A stretch of DNA of 64,000 bases from Ancylomarina euxina (GCF_003863355.1 NZ_QQWG01000003.1:186001-250000), one strand, 5' to 3'; counted from the first letter of the stretch, positions 1 through 9,623 are shown. Translations and numbers: made by a program. The notes: a model not told the origin generated them from the sequence alone.

Positions 1-357
1 TTCGTATTCATAGCCAAAATCTATAAAATGCGTATTATTTAATCATATAAAATCAAGAGTAGATTCCTGTTTCCAAATAACAAAAAAAGGAATAGCCGTA
101 TATCATGTAAAAATAAGCTATTTAATTGTAAAAAGCATCAAAATCGTGACTAATGGAAAATATAGAAGATTATTTGTTGGGTTTTTTATTAACATATGTG
201 AAGGTTTTAGGTTTTAAGGATGAAAGAACTTGTGTATTCAGTATTAAAATAATAAAAGATCCTTAAACAAGCATGCTGTGATTGCTTTATTATTCAAGTA
301 GTTAGGATTGGGTGTGTTTTGAATTTGAGTGAATTGTTAGCAGAGGTAAATGACAAA
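1..357. other. Intergenic region without recognisable gene
   Basis: No open frame of convincing length or composition lies here on either strand. The stretch is very AT-rich and no RNA gene or repeat was recognised. It ends at the strong hairpin at 358-394. Any gene to the left lies outside the window. Confidence 0.5.
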
Positions 358-402
358 ACCACATGAAACTTGGGACTGTCAAGTTTCATGTGGTCTTGTT
401 TT
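353..402. terminator. Bidirectional hairpin terminator
   Basis: Perfect 15-bp arms at 358-372 and 380-394 with a 7-base loop. T-rich sequence follows in both directions (CTTGTTTT on plus, TTTTGTCA on minus). It lies just after the stop of the minus-strand gene ending at 437. Confidence 0.8.
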
Positions 403-436
403 AGTTGTAAGTGCTTACTGATTGGGAGTGAGAATC

Positions 437-1708
437 TTAGTTTTGGAAAACGATTTTTTCGATTTCGTCCCATTTAAAGATACTGAATTCTTCAGACGAA
501 GTGAAGATAAGTATTCCTGCATTTTTATTGGATACATCAGCCTGATCGCCCAGAAACAACTTCTCACCACTTTTTAATACAACTGCGGCATAATTATTTG
601 CCATTGGTTTTATACTTTCAATATTTCTGAAAGGGATAGAGAATTTGATATCATCATTATAACCATTGAGTAATTCAGAATCCATAGCTTCATCCAAATC
701 ATAAACGATCACTCCTTCTAGTTCTTCGCCTGTTTTGGTGAAGACTTTGCCATATAGTCGTTCACTATTTGGGAATGACTTGTCGCATAGTGATTCCAGG
801 GTTTTTTCTTCAAGAATCTCAAAGGAAATAAAATGTTTCCAGTGAAAATCAGCTCTTCCAATATTGGGAAGATTAACAATTATTCCTTTGTTACTAGAAT
901 TAACATCGTTAGTGCCGTATAGTTCTATTTCTCTGCCAGAAGCAAGTTTTACAAGACAGGCATTTTCTTGTTTAGTGATATTTTTTATCTTTCTGAAAGG
1001 AATCTTAAGATCACCATCAGAGGATTTTCCATCTAACTTATCATCTAATAATCGCTCATCGTGATCCCATTGAACAAAACCAGTAAATACACCTTGTGTT
1101 GTTGTTAGTTTGCCATAAATACCTTGGCCAAAGGAATCAGAGATCTTTTGTTTTGGACGGAAAAATTTGATCACATCTATTTTGTTCCAATTCAAACTAA
1201 GCATACCCAATTCAATATCTATAATTGAGATTCTAGTGTTAACATCATTCGAGCCTCCGCTTAAATTGATATATTTCTCAGACTTAAGTTCTAAGTTTAC
1301 ACTTTCTCTTCCTGTGATGGTTATGGATTTAATGTCTCCAAACCGGCACTGAAACTTTCTAGCCAGGTAATTTGTATTGTGTCTTTTATTATCGACGGAA
1401 ACATTAATCCAATCTTTGTTGCTTGATCGAGAAGAGGATTTGTAGTTTGTCTTAAAATTCGATTTGTTTAAATATTTGAGATAGGGGTTGGATATCTTTT
1501 CCGAGTTAAAGATATCTGACAAGAAGACTTCTTCATCTCCCCATCGGATGGGACCTTCATAAGTTTTTCCTTCGATTGTAGTGATGCTACCATAAAGCAT
1601 GCAATCGTTTTGTGCTGATACGGGAGTCGTTATGGTAATGGAACCAATCAAAAGAAATAATAAAAAGGAAACCTGATACCAAGATTGAATCTGCAGATAT
1701 TTTTTCAT
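437..1708 (-). CDS. Secreted protein of unknown function with three tandem repeats
   Basis: Function not recognised. The ATG at 1708 is preferred over an upstream in-frame TTG at 1717 because it starts a clean signal peptide: Met-Lys-Lys, a hydrophobic stretch, then VSAQN. The mature protein has three related modules starting near residues 36, 196 and 317. Each begins with a (L/I)YG-x-(I/L/V)-x-T-x-x-G pattern, continues through an acidic (W/Y)(G/D)xDE block, and ends in a segment like W-(K/D)-x-(I/F)-x-x-(I/F/V). Modules 2 and 3 share IPFR(K/N)I near their middles. The modules look beta-rich; a periplasmic binding or scaffold role would be a guess. It is the last gene of the minus-strand cluster, 139 bp after its neighbour, so it may have its own promoter. 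Confidence 0.75.
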   Translation of the reverse strand: MKKYLQIQSWYQVSFLLFLLIGSITITTPVSAQNDCMLYGSITTIEGKTYEGPIRWGDEEVFLSDIFNSEKISNPYLKYLNKSNFKTNYKSSSRSSNKDWINVSVDNKRHNTNYLARKFQCRFGDIKSITITGRESVNLELKSEKYINLSGGSNDVNTRISIIDIELGMLSLNWNKIDVIKFFRPKQKISDSFGQGIYGKLTTTQGVFTGFVQWDHDERLLDDKLDGKSSDGDLKIPFRKIKNITKQENACLVKLASGREIELYGTNDVNSSNKGIIVNLPNIGRADFHWKHFISFEILEEKTLESLCDKSFPNSERLYGKVFTKTGEELEGVIVYDLDEAMDSELLNGYNDDIKFSIPFRNIESIKPMANNYAAVVLKSGEKLFLGDQADVSNKNAGILIFTSSEEFSIFKWDEIEKIVFQN

Positions 1709-1847
1709 TGTAAGCAAGCATTAAAATTCATATTGCCTATAAAACGAATAGTATGCTAAAAAGTTACAAGGTGATCTCAATAAAAGAGAAGGAAAAATAT
1801 TCCTCGAAGGTTTTATTATTGAAACATCTTTGACATGATGATCTTGT

Positions 1848-2138
1848 TTAAATGTTTTGCTTTTTCCTAAATAAAATTTGAATGATTTTAGCTTTTTCAG
1901 CAGGGGTATATATTTGAATTAACTCCCAATCCTTATCATATTCGGCTATAGTTTTTTTAAGTTTGTAAATCTTTAGCAGATCCACAGTAATACCATCTTT
2001 TATATCCATATCATCAACGTCCCAAGGGAAAGATTCTAATCGGTATTGGAATTTTTGATTTGTCTTACCAATTTTCACTTCAACTTCTGCAAGTTCAGCT
2101 CCTATATCAATAGGTATGGGGATGCATAATTCTCTCAT
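1848..2138 (-). CDS. Small conserved hypothetical protein (96 aa)
   Basis: Function not recognised. This is a soluble, charged protein without signal peptide or membrane segment. It begins with IPIPIDIGAELAEVEV and ends in a lysine-rich tail. It sits 44 bp after the FtsX-type permease ending at 2183 on the same strand, so it probably belongs to that transcription unit. The beta-like N-terminal half and the codon use like its neighbours argue that it is a real gene. Confidence 0.65.
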   Translation of the reverse strand: MRELCIPIPIDIGAELAEVEVKIGKTNQKFQYRLESFPWDVDDMDIKDGITVDLLKIYKLKKTIAEYDKDWELIQIYTPAEKAKIIQILFRKKQNI

Positions 2139-2182
2139 GACTTATTTTTATTATGTGACTGTTTATCTATTGAGTTATAATT

Positions 2183-4612
2183 CTATTCATATTTAATTGC
2201 CTTGGCAGGATCAGCTTCAGCTGCTTTGTACGACTGCCATGAAACAGTGAAAAGACCAATAATGAGTGAAATGATTAGTGTTAATATAAAGATCCATGCA
2301 TGGATGTATATTCGATAAGGAAAATCTTGAAGCCAAATATTTAGTGCCCAATAGGCTATTGGAATTGCGATAATGTTAGCAATTATTATAAGTTTGAAAA
2401 ACTCTCGTGTTAGGAGATAGACGATATTCCCAGTTGATGCTCCAAGGATCTTTCTTACACCAAGTTCTTTTGTGCGTTGTTCGGCCATGAATGATGATAA
2501 GCCAAATAATCCCATTGAAGCGATTAAGATGCTAATAATTGAAAAAACAATAAACATCAGAGTTAAGCGTTCTTCAGTTTTAAATCTGGTATTTATTTTA
2601 TCATCTAAAAAGAAATAATTGAAGGAATGATTTGGACTAAATGTATTCCATGTTTTTTGGATATAAGCCAGCGTTTCACTCTGTTTGTATTGTTTGATTT
2701 TAATGTGTATCATTCTTCTATGCCTAGGAGATTCTGAAACAAACAGGCTGAGAGGTTCTATGGCTATACTTAGTGTTTGGTAATGAAAATCACTAATGAC
2801 TCCAATAACTGTTCCTTTTCTAATATCTTTGTGTTCTCCGATAGAGACCCCAAATTGTAGTTTTTTACCTATAGCATTCACTCCCCAATTAAATTTCTGG
2901 CTGGCAGACTGGTTAACGATGAAAGCAGTGGTTGAATCTGTTTTTATTTCCCTAGAGAATGCTCTCCCTTGCATCAATTTAAGCTTCATTAAATTGATGT
3001 AATCGAAGTCGATGACATTAAAGTTTAATGCATATTCCTTCATCTTATTCTGGTCCTCATATAGGTGTAAGGTTTTTGAGTTTGAAAAACCAATTAGGAA
3101 TGTAGATGTTGCAACAGCTTCAATATTCAGATTTTTTTTAAGTTCTGCCTTAAACTCGTTCATATTTACTTGCATTGAAGAGTCTAGAACAGGAGCAATA
3201 ATGATATTCTCCTTGTTGAATCCCATGTCCTTATTTTTAAGGAAAAATAATTGGGATATGACAATTATGGTTCCGCTTATCATGATTGCAGAAACAGAAA
3301 ACTGACAGATAACCAGAATTTGTCTCAAGAGTTTATTCCCAGTTCTGATTTTTCTAGTGCCCTTAAGGATAGGGGCTGGTTGGAATGCTGATAAATAGAA
3401 AGCAGGATAAGATCCGGAAACAATACCCAGAATAAATGTGATCGCAATAATAAATAAAAAAACATCAGGTGTTTCATAAATACTTAGAACCAAATCCTTG
3501 TTTACAACCAGGTTGAAAAGTGGAAGTATAAGTTCTACACTAATAATCGCTATAATTAATGCTGAGAATGTTAACGTTAAGCTTTCCAAAAGAAATAATC
3601 GTATAATGCTTTCTTTTTGAGCACCTACAACTTTGTGCATTCCGACTTCTTTGGCTCGTTTGCTCGATCTGGCCGTAGCCATATTCATATAATTAATGCC
3701 TGCAATCGTAAGGATGAATAGAGCAATAGCAAACAGGATGTAGATGTATTTAATATTACCTGTTGGTGCGTCCCAATTCAAATCTGACTTTAGATGTATA
3801 TCAGCTATTTTTTGAAGAACAATTTTAAAATCAACCCCTATTTGATTCCCAAATTCCTTCATATACTTTTCGTAATAGAGTGGGAATTTCTTTTCTACAT
3901 TAGCAATATTTGCATTGTCTTTGAGTAGAATAAACGTATAAATACTAAAATTCCAAAAGGCCTCTGGTCCAAGGGAGTTAAAGTGTTTTTCCTTATCACG
4001 TTCAACAAGCGTGCTTATTGAAAAGAGAATGTTAAACTTAAAATGAGAATTAGATGGGATATCTTTAATGATACCCTTGACTGTGAATTTATGAGTGTCA
4101 TCAACTAGAATAACTTTTCCGATAGGATCTTCCGTGCCAAAGTATTTTTTAGTCAATGTCTGATTTATTATGACAGAGTTTGGTTCTGTTAATACTTTTT
4201 TCGGATCTCCTTTAATCAATTCATAAGAGAAGATATCAAAAAGACTCGAGTCTGTATAGGCGATACCCTCCTCATAAAAGTCTTTATCGTTATATTTTAT
4301 TTGTTGTTTGCCAGATGGAATGAATCGAATGTATTCCTCCACTTCAGGGAAATAATCTTTGAAAGTAGGCCCCATAGGCAAAGACGAAGGTGCTATTCGA
4401 TCTTGTTTACCATTTAGAACAAAATCTGATCCAATTCTATAAATACGCTCGTGTTTGATATTGTATTTGTCGTAGGAAAATTCATCACGAATAAATAGAG
4501 TAATTAAAATAGTACAGATTAATCCTATGGACAATCCTGCCATATTTAGAGCAGAATAGAACTTATTCCTCGATATATTTCTGATAATTGTTATAAAGAA
4601 ATTCTTGAGCAT
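2183..4612 (-). CDS. ABC transporter permease, FtsX/MacB type (809 aa)
   Basis: Inner-membrane permease of the MacB/FtsX superfamily. Family members act mechanically on periplasmic or outer-membrane partners (antibiotic or peptide efflux, lipoprotein release). Visible layout: one membrane helix near residues 20-42, a periplasmic MacB-type domain to about residue 285, three or four helices to about 450, a second periplasmic domain, then three C-terminal helices ending in a KAIKYE tail. The motifs NYMNMATARSSKRAKEVGMHKVVGA and FGLSSFMAEQRTKELGVRKILGA mark the two FtsX cores. Note the first motif is described here by its residues near 305-330. The double-core length of about 800 aa is usual in Bacteroidota. 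It follows the ATPase gene by 37 bp. Substrate unknown. Confidence 0.9.
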   Translation of the reverse strand: MLKNFFITIIRNISRNKFYSALNMAGLSIGLICTILITLFIRDEFSYDKYNIKHERIYRIGSDFVLNGKQDRIAPSSLPMGPTFKDYFPEVEEYIRFIPSGKQQIKYNDKDFYEEGIAYTDSSLFDIFSYELIKGDPKKVLTEPNSVIINQTLTKKYFGTEDPIGKVILVDDTHKFTVKGIIKDIPSNSHFKFNILFSISTLVERDKEKHFNSLGPEAFWNFSIYTFILLKDNANIANVEKKFPLYYEKYMKEFGNQIGVDFKIVLQKIADIHLKSDLNWDAPTGNIKYIYILFAIALFILTIAGINYMNMATARSSKRAKEVGMHKVVGAQKESIIRLFLLESLTLTFSALIIAIISVELILPLFNLVVNKDLVLSIYETPDVFLFIIAITFILGIVSGSYPAFYLSAFQPAPILKGTRKIRTGNKLLRQILVICQFSVSAIMISGTIIVISQLFFLKNKDMGFNKENIIIAPVLDSSMQVNMNEFKAELKKNLNIEAVATSTFLIGFSNSKTLHLYEDQNKMKEYALNFNVIDFDYINLMKLKLMQGRAFSREIKTDSTTAFIVNQSASQKFNWGVNAIGKKLQFGVSIGEHKDIRKGTVIGVISDFHYQTLSIAIEPLSLFVSESPRHRRMIHIKIKQYKQSETLAYIQKTWNTFSPNHSFNYFFLDDKINTRFKTEERLTLMFIVFSIISILIASMGLFGLSSFMAEQRTKELGVRKILGASTGNIVYLLTREFFKLIIIANIIAIPIAYWALNIWLQDFPYRIYIHAWIFILTLIISLIIGLFTVSWQSYKAAEADPAKAIKYE

Positions 4613-4649
4613 AGGATTATTGTTTTGATTCCATTTTTTTTAAAGGGTT

Positions 4650-5333
4650 TTAGAGTTTTTGTCTCATGTTTTCAGTTACGATATGTCCATCAAAAAGTTG
4701 GATGATTCGATGAGAGCGATCAGCATCAGATGGTGAGTGCGTTACCATTACAATGGTAGTGCCTGCCTCATTAAGTTGCGTAAGCAAGTTCATAACTTCT
4801 TCTCCATTAGCCGAGTCGAGATTACCCGTTGGCTCATCGGCGAGAATCAGTTTTGGATTTGTAATCACCGCTCGAGCTATAGCTGCTCTTTGTTGCTGCC
4901 CACCTGATAATTGTTGAGGAAAATGCTTGGTTCTATGTGCAATTTTCATTCGATCCAAAACTTCATTAACACGTTTTTTGCGTTCTGAACTTGAAACTTT
5001 CATATAGAGTAATGGAAGTTCAATATTTTCATAAATGGTAAGTTCTTCAATTAAATTAAAACTTTGAAAAACAAAGCCAATATTTTCTTTACGTAGGTTG
5101 GTTCGCTGACGTTCACTATAGCCATCAACTTGTGCATCATTAAAAAATAGTTCGCCACTTGTTGGATTATCTAATAAACCTAAAATATTTAGGAGTGTCG
5201 ATTTACCGCAACCCGAAGGTCCCATGATAGCAACAAATTCGCCCTCGTTTATTTCTAGGTTCACATTATTCAGAGCATTGGTTTCCACCTCGTCTGTTCT
5301 GAACGTTTTCATTAAGTTATTTGTTTTTATCAT
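4650..5333 (-). CDS. ABC transporter ATP-binding protein, LolD/MacB type
   Basis: Cytoplasmic ATPase that would energise the two flanking FtsX-type permeases. Walker A GPSGCGKST near residue 39, signature LSGGQQQR near 142, Walker B LILADEPTG near 162, and the switch histidine in VMVTHSPSDA near 200 are all intact. The Q-loop region VFQSFNLIEELTIYEN is the form typical of the LolD/MacB/FtsE group. Length (227 aa) is normal. It lies between the two permease genes with gaps of 37 and 49 bp, so the three form one operon. Confidence 0.95.
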   Translation of the reverse strand: MIKTNNLMKTFRTDEVETNALNNVNLEINEGEFVAIMGPSGCGKSTLLNILGLLDNPTSGELFFNDAQVDGYSERQRTNLRKENIGFVFQSFNLIEELTIYENIELPLLYMKVSSSERKKRVNEVLDRMKIAHRTKHFPQQLSGGQQQRAAIARAVITNPKLILADEPTGNLDSANGEEVMNLLTQLNEAGTTIVMVTHSPSDADRSHRIIQLFDGHIVTENMRQKL

Positions 5334-5382
5334 GATATTTAAAATTTCAAATTCTGAAAATATGTTGTTCCTTTTATTAAGC

Positions 5383-7731
5383 TTATTCGTATCTGATAGC
5401 CTTTATTGGTGTGATTGATGATATTTTATAAGTCTGATAAAAAACGGTAATAAAAGCGATTAGTATTGATAATAGTCCAGCTCCTAAAAATTCAAACCAA
5501 GAAATATGTATTCTGTATGCAAAGCCTGCTAACCACCATTGCATAAGGAAGTAAGTAGTAGGCCAAGCAATTAAGTTAGCTAATAAAATCCATCTCAAAA
5601 AACGAATAAGGAATGATTTGAATAGGTGTTGGAATTCAGCACCAAAAACTTTCCGAATTCCCATTTCTTTAAATTTTTGTTCTATAATGTATGATGATAA
5701 GCCAAACAATCCAAGTGAGGATATAATTATGGCAATTAAAGTGAAAGCGATAAATATCGAACTCATACGTGATTCTGCCTTATATAGATAAGAAAAATCG
5801 TCTCTTAAAAGGCGATGTGAAAAAGGTATTTTAGGATAACACTTTTTCCAGGTCTCACCAATTTTATTGATAATGGGTTGTTCATTGCCATCAGTTTTAA
5901 TTGCAATATATTTAAACTCATCAGAAATAATAAGCATTATTAGAGGTTTTACTCCGACTTGCAAGCTGTTGAAATTAAAATCTTTGACAATGCCAATAAC
6001 TTCACAGTCATATTCCCATATTTTAACTTTCTGACCGATAGTATAGCTCATTTTCATGGCAGAAGCTGCAGCTTCGTTTATAATTAGTTTTAAACTATCA
6101 CCACCTTGTTTCGATGAAAATGCGCGACCATGAATAACTTCCATTTCAAAGGTTTCAATAAAATCATAATCAACAAAACTTAATTGAAATAATGTGTTAT
6201 CAGCATCCGTCGATTTACCTTTCCAACTGACATCAGATGTCGAGTTCGAAAAATTAATAGGCATCTGATTCGCAGCTGTAACTTTAAGCACTCCAGGTAT
6301 TTTAATTAAGTTTTCTTTTAAGTGAGAATAGTGCTCATGAAAATCATCCATCATTTCAATGTAGATGATGTTATCTTTCTGATAACCAACATCTTTGTCC
6401 TGGAGATAATCTAATTGTTTGTAGATGATACTTGTGCTAATAATCAATCCAACTGAGATGGTAAATTGGATGATAACCATCAGTTTGCGGAATAAATGAG
6501 AATCGCTATAAAGTTTACCTTTTAGAATCCTTATTGGTTTAAAAGATGACAGATATAGTGCTGGGTAACTACCCGAAATAAAACCAGTGAACAGAACGAT
6601 AGCTGCAAAGGATAATAATAGCGTTGTGTCTGAAAATTTCAGGGATAGATCTCTTTGTGTTAATTCCTTAAAGAAAGGTAGAAGTAACTCTACTGATACA
6701 ATTGCCAATCCAAAAGCAAGTAGGCTGATGAAGATTGATTCGGCCATGAACAATGCAAATAATCCTCTTTTGTGTGCACCAACCACTTTTCTGACGGCCA
6801 CTTCTCTAGCTCTGCGTTCTGAACGTGCTGTAGATAAATTCATATAATTGAAACAAGCAATCAAAAGAATAATAAAAGCAACTAAAGAAAAAATCCGGAC
6901 ATAAAGTATGGGGCTAAGCTTTTTTCCACTGATGGAGTGTAAGTGGTAATCAGTAAATGGCTGAAGAGCTAGGTCTGCATTTGATTGTTCCAGATTTTGT
7001 TTGATGTACGGTTTAATAATTGTTTCCAAACCTGGAATATAGGTCTTTTTCTTAACTTGAATGAGAGTTAAGAAGGCGTGTGAATCCCAGTTGTTTAGGT
7101 TGAAGCTCCAATTCTCTTTTATGAAATTGAAGGGTAATAAATAATCGAAATAGAGTGAAGAGTTTTTGGGTGAATCCTTAAGTACTGCACTAACGTGATA
7201 GTTAATATTTGAATTTATACTGATGACTTTCCCTAAAGGATTAGTCTCACCGAAATATTTTTTAGACATCTTCTCGGTAATAACTATAGATCTTTCATCG
7301 GGCATAACCAAGTTTGGATCTCCAAGTAAAACCGAAAAACTGAACATTTTGAAGAAATCTGTATCGACACATAGGCCAGAACCTTCAATAAAAGTTGATC
7401 CCCCAATTGTTAGCATTAATTTACCCCAGGTTCTTGATATACGAGTAGCTTTATCAATCTCGGAGATATCTTCTTTTAGCTTTATAGCAAGTGGTGCAGG
7501 GGTTGCATATACGGTAAATATTTCCCCGTCTGCATAGGTTTGATTTTCATAAACGCTGTATATCTGACTCTTGTTGTCGTGAAAAGAATCAAAGCTAAGT
7601 TCATACTCAACCCAAAGTAAAATAAGTAAGCTACAAGTTATCCCGGTAGCCAAACCTAAAATATTGATCAGTGAGTATCCCTTTTGAAGATATAGCTTTC
7701 TGAAAACAGTATTTAAGAATATTTTGAGCAT
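5383..7731 (-). CDS. ABC transporter permease, FtsX/MacB type (782 aa)
   Basis: Second double-core FtsX/MacB-family permease, first gene of the minus-strand operon. One helix near residues 20-42 precedes a periplasmic domain. The core motif NYMNLSTARSERRAREV lies near 293 and the second core begins with FGLSSYIIEQKFKEMGIRKVFGA near 680. The C-terminus has the same KAIRYE tail as its paralogue at 2183-4612. The two proteins are clearly homologous but diverged, which suggests a heterodimeric permease around the single ATPase. The start lies about 260 bp from a candidate sigma-54 promoter at 7993-8009. The substrate cannot be read from the sequence. Confidence 0.9.
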   Translation of the reverse strand: MLKIFLNTVFRKLYLQKGYSLINILGLATGITCSLLILLWVEYELSFDSFHDNKSQIYSVYENQTYADGEIFTVYATPAPLAIKLKEDISEIDKATRISRTWGKLMLTIGGSTFIEGSGLCVDTDFFKMFSFSVLLGDPNLVMPDERSIVITEKMSKKYFGETNPLGKVISINSNINYHVSAVLKDSPKNSSLYFDYLLPFNFIKENWSFNLNNWDSHAFLTLIQVKKKTYIPGLETIIKPYIKQNLEQSNADLALQPFTDYHLHSISGKKLSPILYVRIFSLVAFIILLIACFNYMNLSTARSERRAREVAVRKVVGAHKRGLFALFMAESIFISLLAFGLAIVSVELLLPFFKELTQRDLSLKFSDTTLLLSFAAIVLFTGFISGSYPALYLSSFKPIRILKGKLYSDSHLFRKLMVIIQFTISVGLIISTSIIYKQLDYLQDKDVGYQKDNIIYIEMMDDFHEHYSHLKENLIKIPGVLKVTAANQMPINFSNSTSDVSWKGKSTDADNTLFQLSFVDYDFIETFEMEVIHGRAFSSKQGGDSLKLIINEAAASAMKMSYTIGQKVKIWEYDCEVIGIVKDFNFNSLQVGVKPLIMLIISDEFKYIAIKTDGNEQPIINKIGETWKKCYPKIPFSHRLLRDDFSYLYKAESRMSSIFIAFTLIAIIISSLGLFGLSSYIIEQKFKEMGIRKVFGAEFQHLFKSFLIRFLRWILLANLIAWPTTYFLMQWWLAGFAYRIHISWFEFLGAGLLSILIAFITVFYQTYKISSITPIKAIRYE

Positions 7732-7992
7732 TAAGTAATTAGTTTGATATATATATGAGATATATTATGTTTTGTGTTTTTAAGTTTGGATGTGATTAAT
7801 CTTTCCTAATTTGATTGCGTTATTTTCGACATTAAAATAGTATTAATTTTCATTAATAAATGTTATTGATAAAAGAGAATGATTGAATTTTCGGTTTTAT
7901 GTTAGGCTTTCTGTGAGCTACTAACTGATTAAATTCACTTATAATTAAGTCTAGCTTTATTGTAAGATTAAATATTTTACATATGATGTAGT

Positions 7993-8009
7993 AGCTAGAT
8001 TTGTGCCAA
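7993..8009 (-). promoter_or_regulatory. Candidate sigma-54 (-24/-12) promoter for the ABC operon
   Basis: The minus strand reads TTGGCAC-N5-TAGC. GG (8007-8006) and GC (7995-7994) are separated by exactly 10 bases, the invariant spacing of RpoN promoters; only one position of the -12 TTGC differs. It points at the permease starting at 7731, giving a leader of roughly 250 nt. The divergent gene at 8250 encodes a sigma-54 activator, which makes the match much more likely to be meaningful. Confidence 0.6.
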
Positions 8010-8145
8010 AGGGTTTTATGTATTGTTTGTTAGTATGTTGGGTGATATCGGTGTTTCTTTTAGTAGGCTGAAAATGATCGATATTAGAACAATGTTTGTA
8101 CGAAATCGAACGTTTTTGTTTTGATTTTGAATTTTTAGTTCTACC

Positions 8146-8175
8146 TTGATGTTCGATTTTGGACACATCAAAATC
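8146..8175. promoter_or_regulatory. Overlapping palindromes, candidate activator binding site
   Basis: Two perfect inverted repeats overlap: TTGATGT-N12-ACATCAA (8146-8171) and GATTTTG-N7-CAAAATC (8155-8175). They lie about 150 bp upstream of the candidate sigma-54 promoter on the minus strand and about 75 bp before the regulator gene at 8250. That is the position expected for an upstream activating sequence of an NtrC-type protein. Assignment is inference from position and symmetry. Confidence 0.4.
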
Positions 8176-8249
8176 AATATAATGATGAAAAGCTTTAGTT
8201 TGTCTACAATTTGGAGGCTAAAGCAATCGAGATATAAAAAATAGAAATA

Positions 8250-9623
8250 ATGAGTAAAGTCGGAAAAATTTTAGCGATAGATGATAATGAGGATATATTG
8301 TTCTCTTTGAAGCTTCTTTTGAAACAGCATGTTGAATTAATACACACAGAGTCGGATCCTGAATTGATTCCAAAGTTGATGAAACAAGAAACTTATGATG
8401 TGATTCTTTTGGATATGAATTTCACAAAAGATGCGATAAGTGGGCAGGAAGGTTATCACTGGTTGAATCGGATTATTGAACTGGATCCTCGTGCAGTGGT
8501 TCTTTTTATTACTGCCTATGGTGATGTCGAAAAATCTGTAAAAGCAATAAAAGCCGGAGCAACTGATTTTATTTTAAAGCCTTGGCAGAACGAAAAATTA
8601 ATGGCAACTATTTCTTCAGCGATTAAACTTAGAAAATCGAAGGAGGAGGTGACTCAACTGAAAACGAAGCAGAAAGAGTTAAATGCAGTACTTGATCAGC
8701 CATTTAATGATTTTATTGGCGTGTCACCAGAGATGCAAACTGTTTTTAGTACTATTCAAAAGGTAGCGGTTACTGATGCTAATGTATTAATTCTCGGAGA
8801 AAATGGAACAGGTAAAGAGTTAGTTGCCAGAGCTCTTCACCGTAATTCGGCTAGAAAGGATGAGGTCTTTATTAGTGTCGACTTAGGATCTATTAATGAG
8901 AATTTATTCGAGAGTGAATTGTTTGGACATGTAAAAGGTGCTTTTACTGATGCTAGAACAGATCGTCCTGGTCGTTTTGAAATTGCATCTGGAGGGACAC
9001 TTTTCCTTGATGAGATTGGTAATCTGTCTTTACCTATGCAAGCTAAATTACTGACTGTTCTCGAAAGAAGAGAGGTGATTCGAGTTGGATCCAATAAGCC
9101 AATTCCTATTGATATTCGCTTGATTTGTGCTACTAATATGCCAATTCTTCAGATGGTTGCTGAGGAGAATTATAGACAAGATTTATTATACAGAATAAAT
9201 ACCGTAGAGATAAGTTTGCCATCACTTGGTGAACGATATGAGGATATTCCTTTGTTGGCGGAACATTTTTTACGGATCTATGCTAAGAAATACAAGAAGA
9301 GTTTTGGACCACTTTCTAAAGCTTGTATCAATAAGTTGTATGATTACTCATGGCCAGGAAATGTACGGGAACTTCAGCATTTGATGGAACGTGCGGTTAT
9401 TATGGCGGATGATAATAATTTACAACCAAGCGATTTCCAAATCAATCCGGGACATTCACAGCAAGGAGATGTTGAATTAGATAGTTATAATCTGGAAGAA
9501 GTGGAGAAGAATATCATTCAGAAAGTATTAAAAACCAATCAGGGAAATATTTCGAAAGCAGCCGGAGAACTTGGTTTAACTAGAACATCCTTGTATCGAA
9601 GATTAGAAAAATATGGTTTATAA
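8250..9623 (+). CDS. Sigma-54-dependent response regulator, NtrC family
   Basis: Cytoplasmic transcription activator. The receiver domain (about residues 5-125) has the acidic pair D11/D12, phosphoacceptor D55 (ILLDM), Thr in FITAYG and Lys in LKPW. The AAA+ domain (about 155-385) has Walker A GENGTGKE, the sigma-54 contact loop as GAFTDA rather than GAFTGA, the switch/Walker B region GGTLFLDEIGN, and an arginine region WPGNVREL. A Fis-type helix-turn-helix ends the protein (NISKAAGELGLTRTSLYRRL). Length (457 aa) is normal. Its stop overlaps the kinase start by 11 bp, so the pair is translationally coupled. The likely target is the divergent ABC operon with its -24/-12 promoter. Confidence 0.95.
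   Translation: MSKVGKILAIDDNEDILFSLKLLLKQHVELIHTESDPELIPKLMKQETYDVILLDMNFTKDAISGQEGYHWLNRIIELDPRAVVLFITAYGDVEKSVKAIKAGATDFILKPWQNEKLMATISSAIKLRKSKEEVTQLKTKQKELNAVLDQPFNDFIGVSPEMQTVFSTIQKVAVTDANVLILGENGTGKELVARALHRNSARKDEVFISVDLGSINENLFESELFGHVKGAFTDARTDRPGRFEIASGGTLFLDEIGNLSLPMQAKLLTVLERREVIRVGSNKPIPIDIRLICATNMPILQMVAEENYRQDLLYRINTVEISLPSLGERYEDIPLLAEHFLRIYAKKYKKSFGPLSKACINKLYDYSWPGNVRELQHLMERAVIMADDNNLQPSDFQINPGHSQQGDVELDSYNLEEVEKNIIQKVLKTNQGNISKAAGELGLTRTSLYRRLEKYGL

Larger units (their letters stand above)
7732..8249. other. Divergent intergenic control region
   Basis: About 520 bp between the ABC operon and the two-component genes. It holds the candidate sigma-54 promoter (7993-8009) and palindromes (8146-8175). 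A 69-codon minus-strand frame at 7957-8166 overlaps both, has no homologous look and is rich in Lys, Thr, Asn and Gln; it is not taken as a gene. No -7 box of the TAnnTTTG type was found for the regulator gene. Confidence 0.5.

Noticed and set aside
7957-8166. 69-codon minus-strand frame between the ABC operon and the regulator
   Set aside because: It overlaps the candidate sigma-54 promoter and palindromes, has no domain-like pattern, and its composition (Lys, Thr, Asn, Gln, Ser rich) is that of translated AT-rich spacer.
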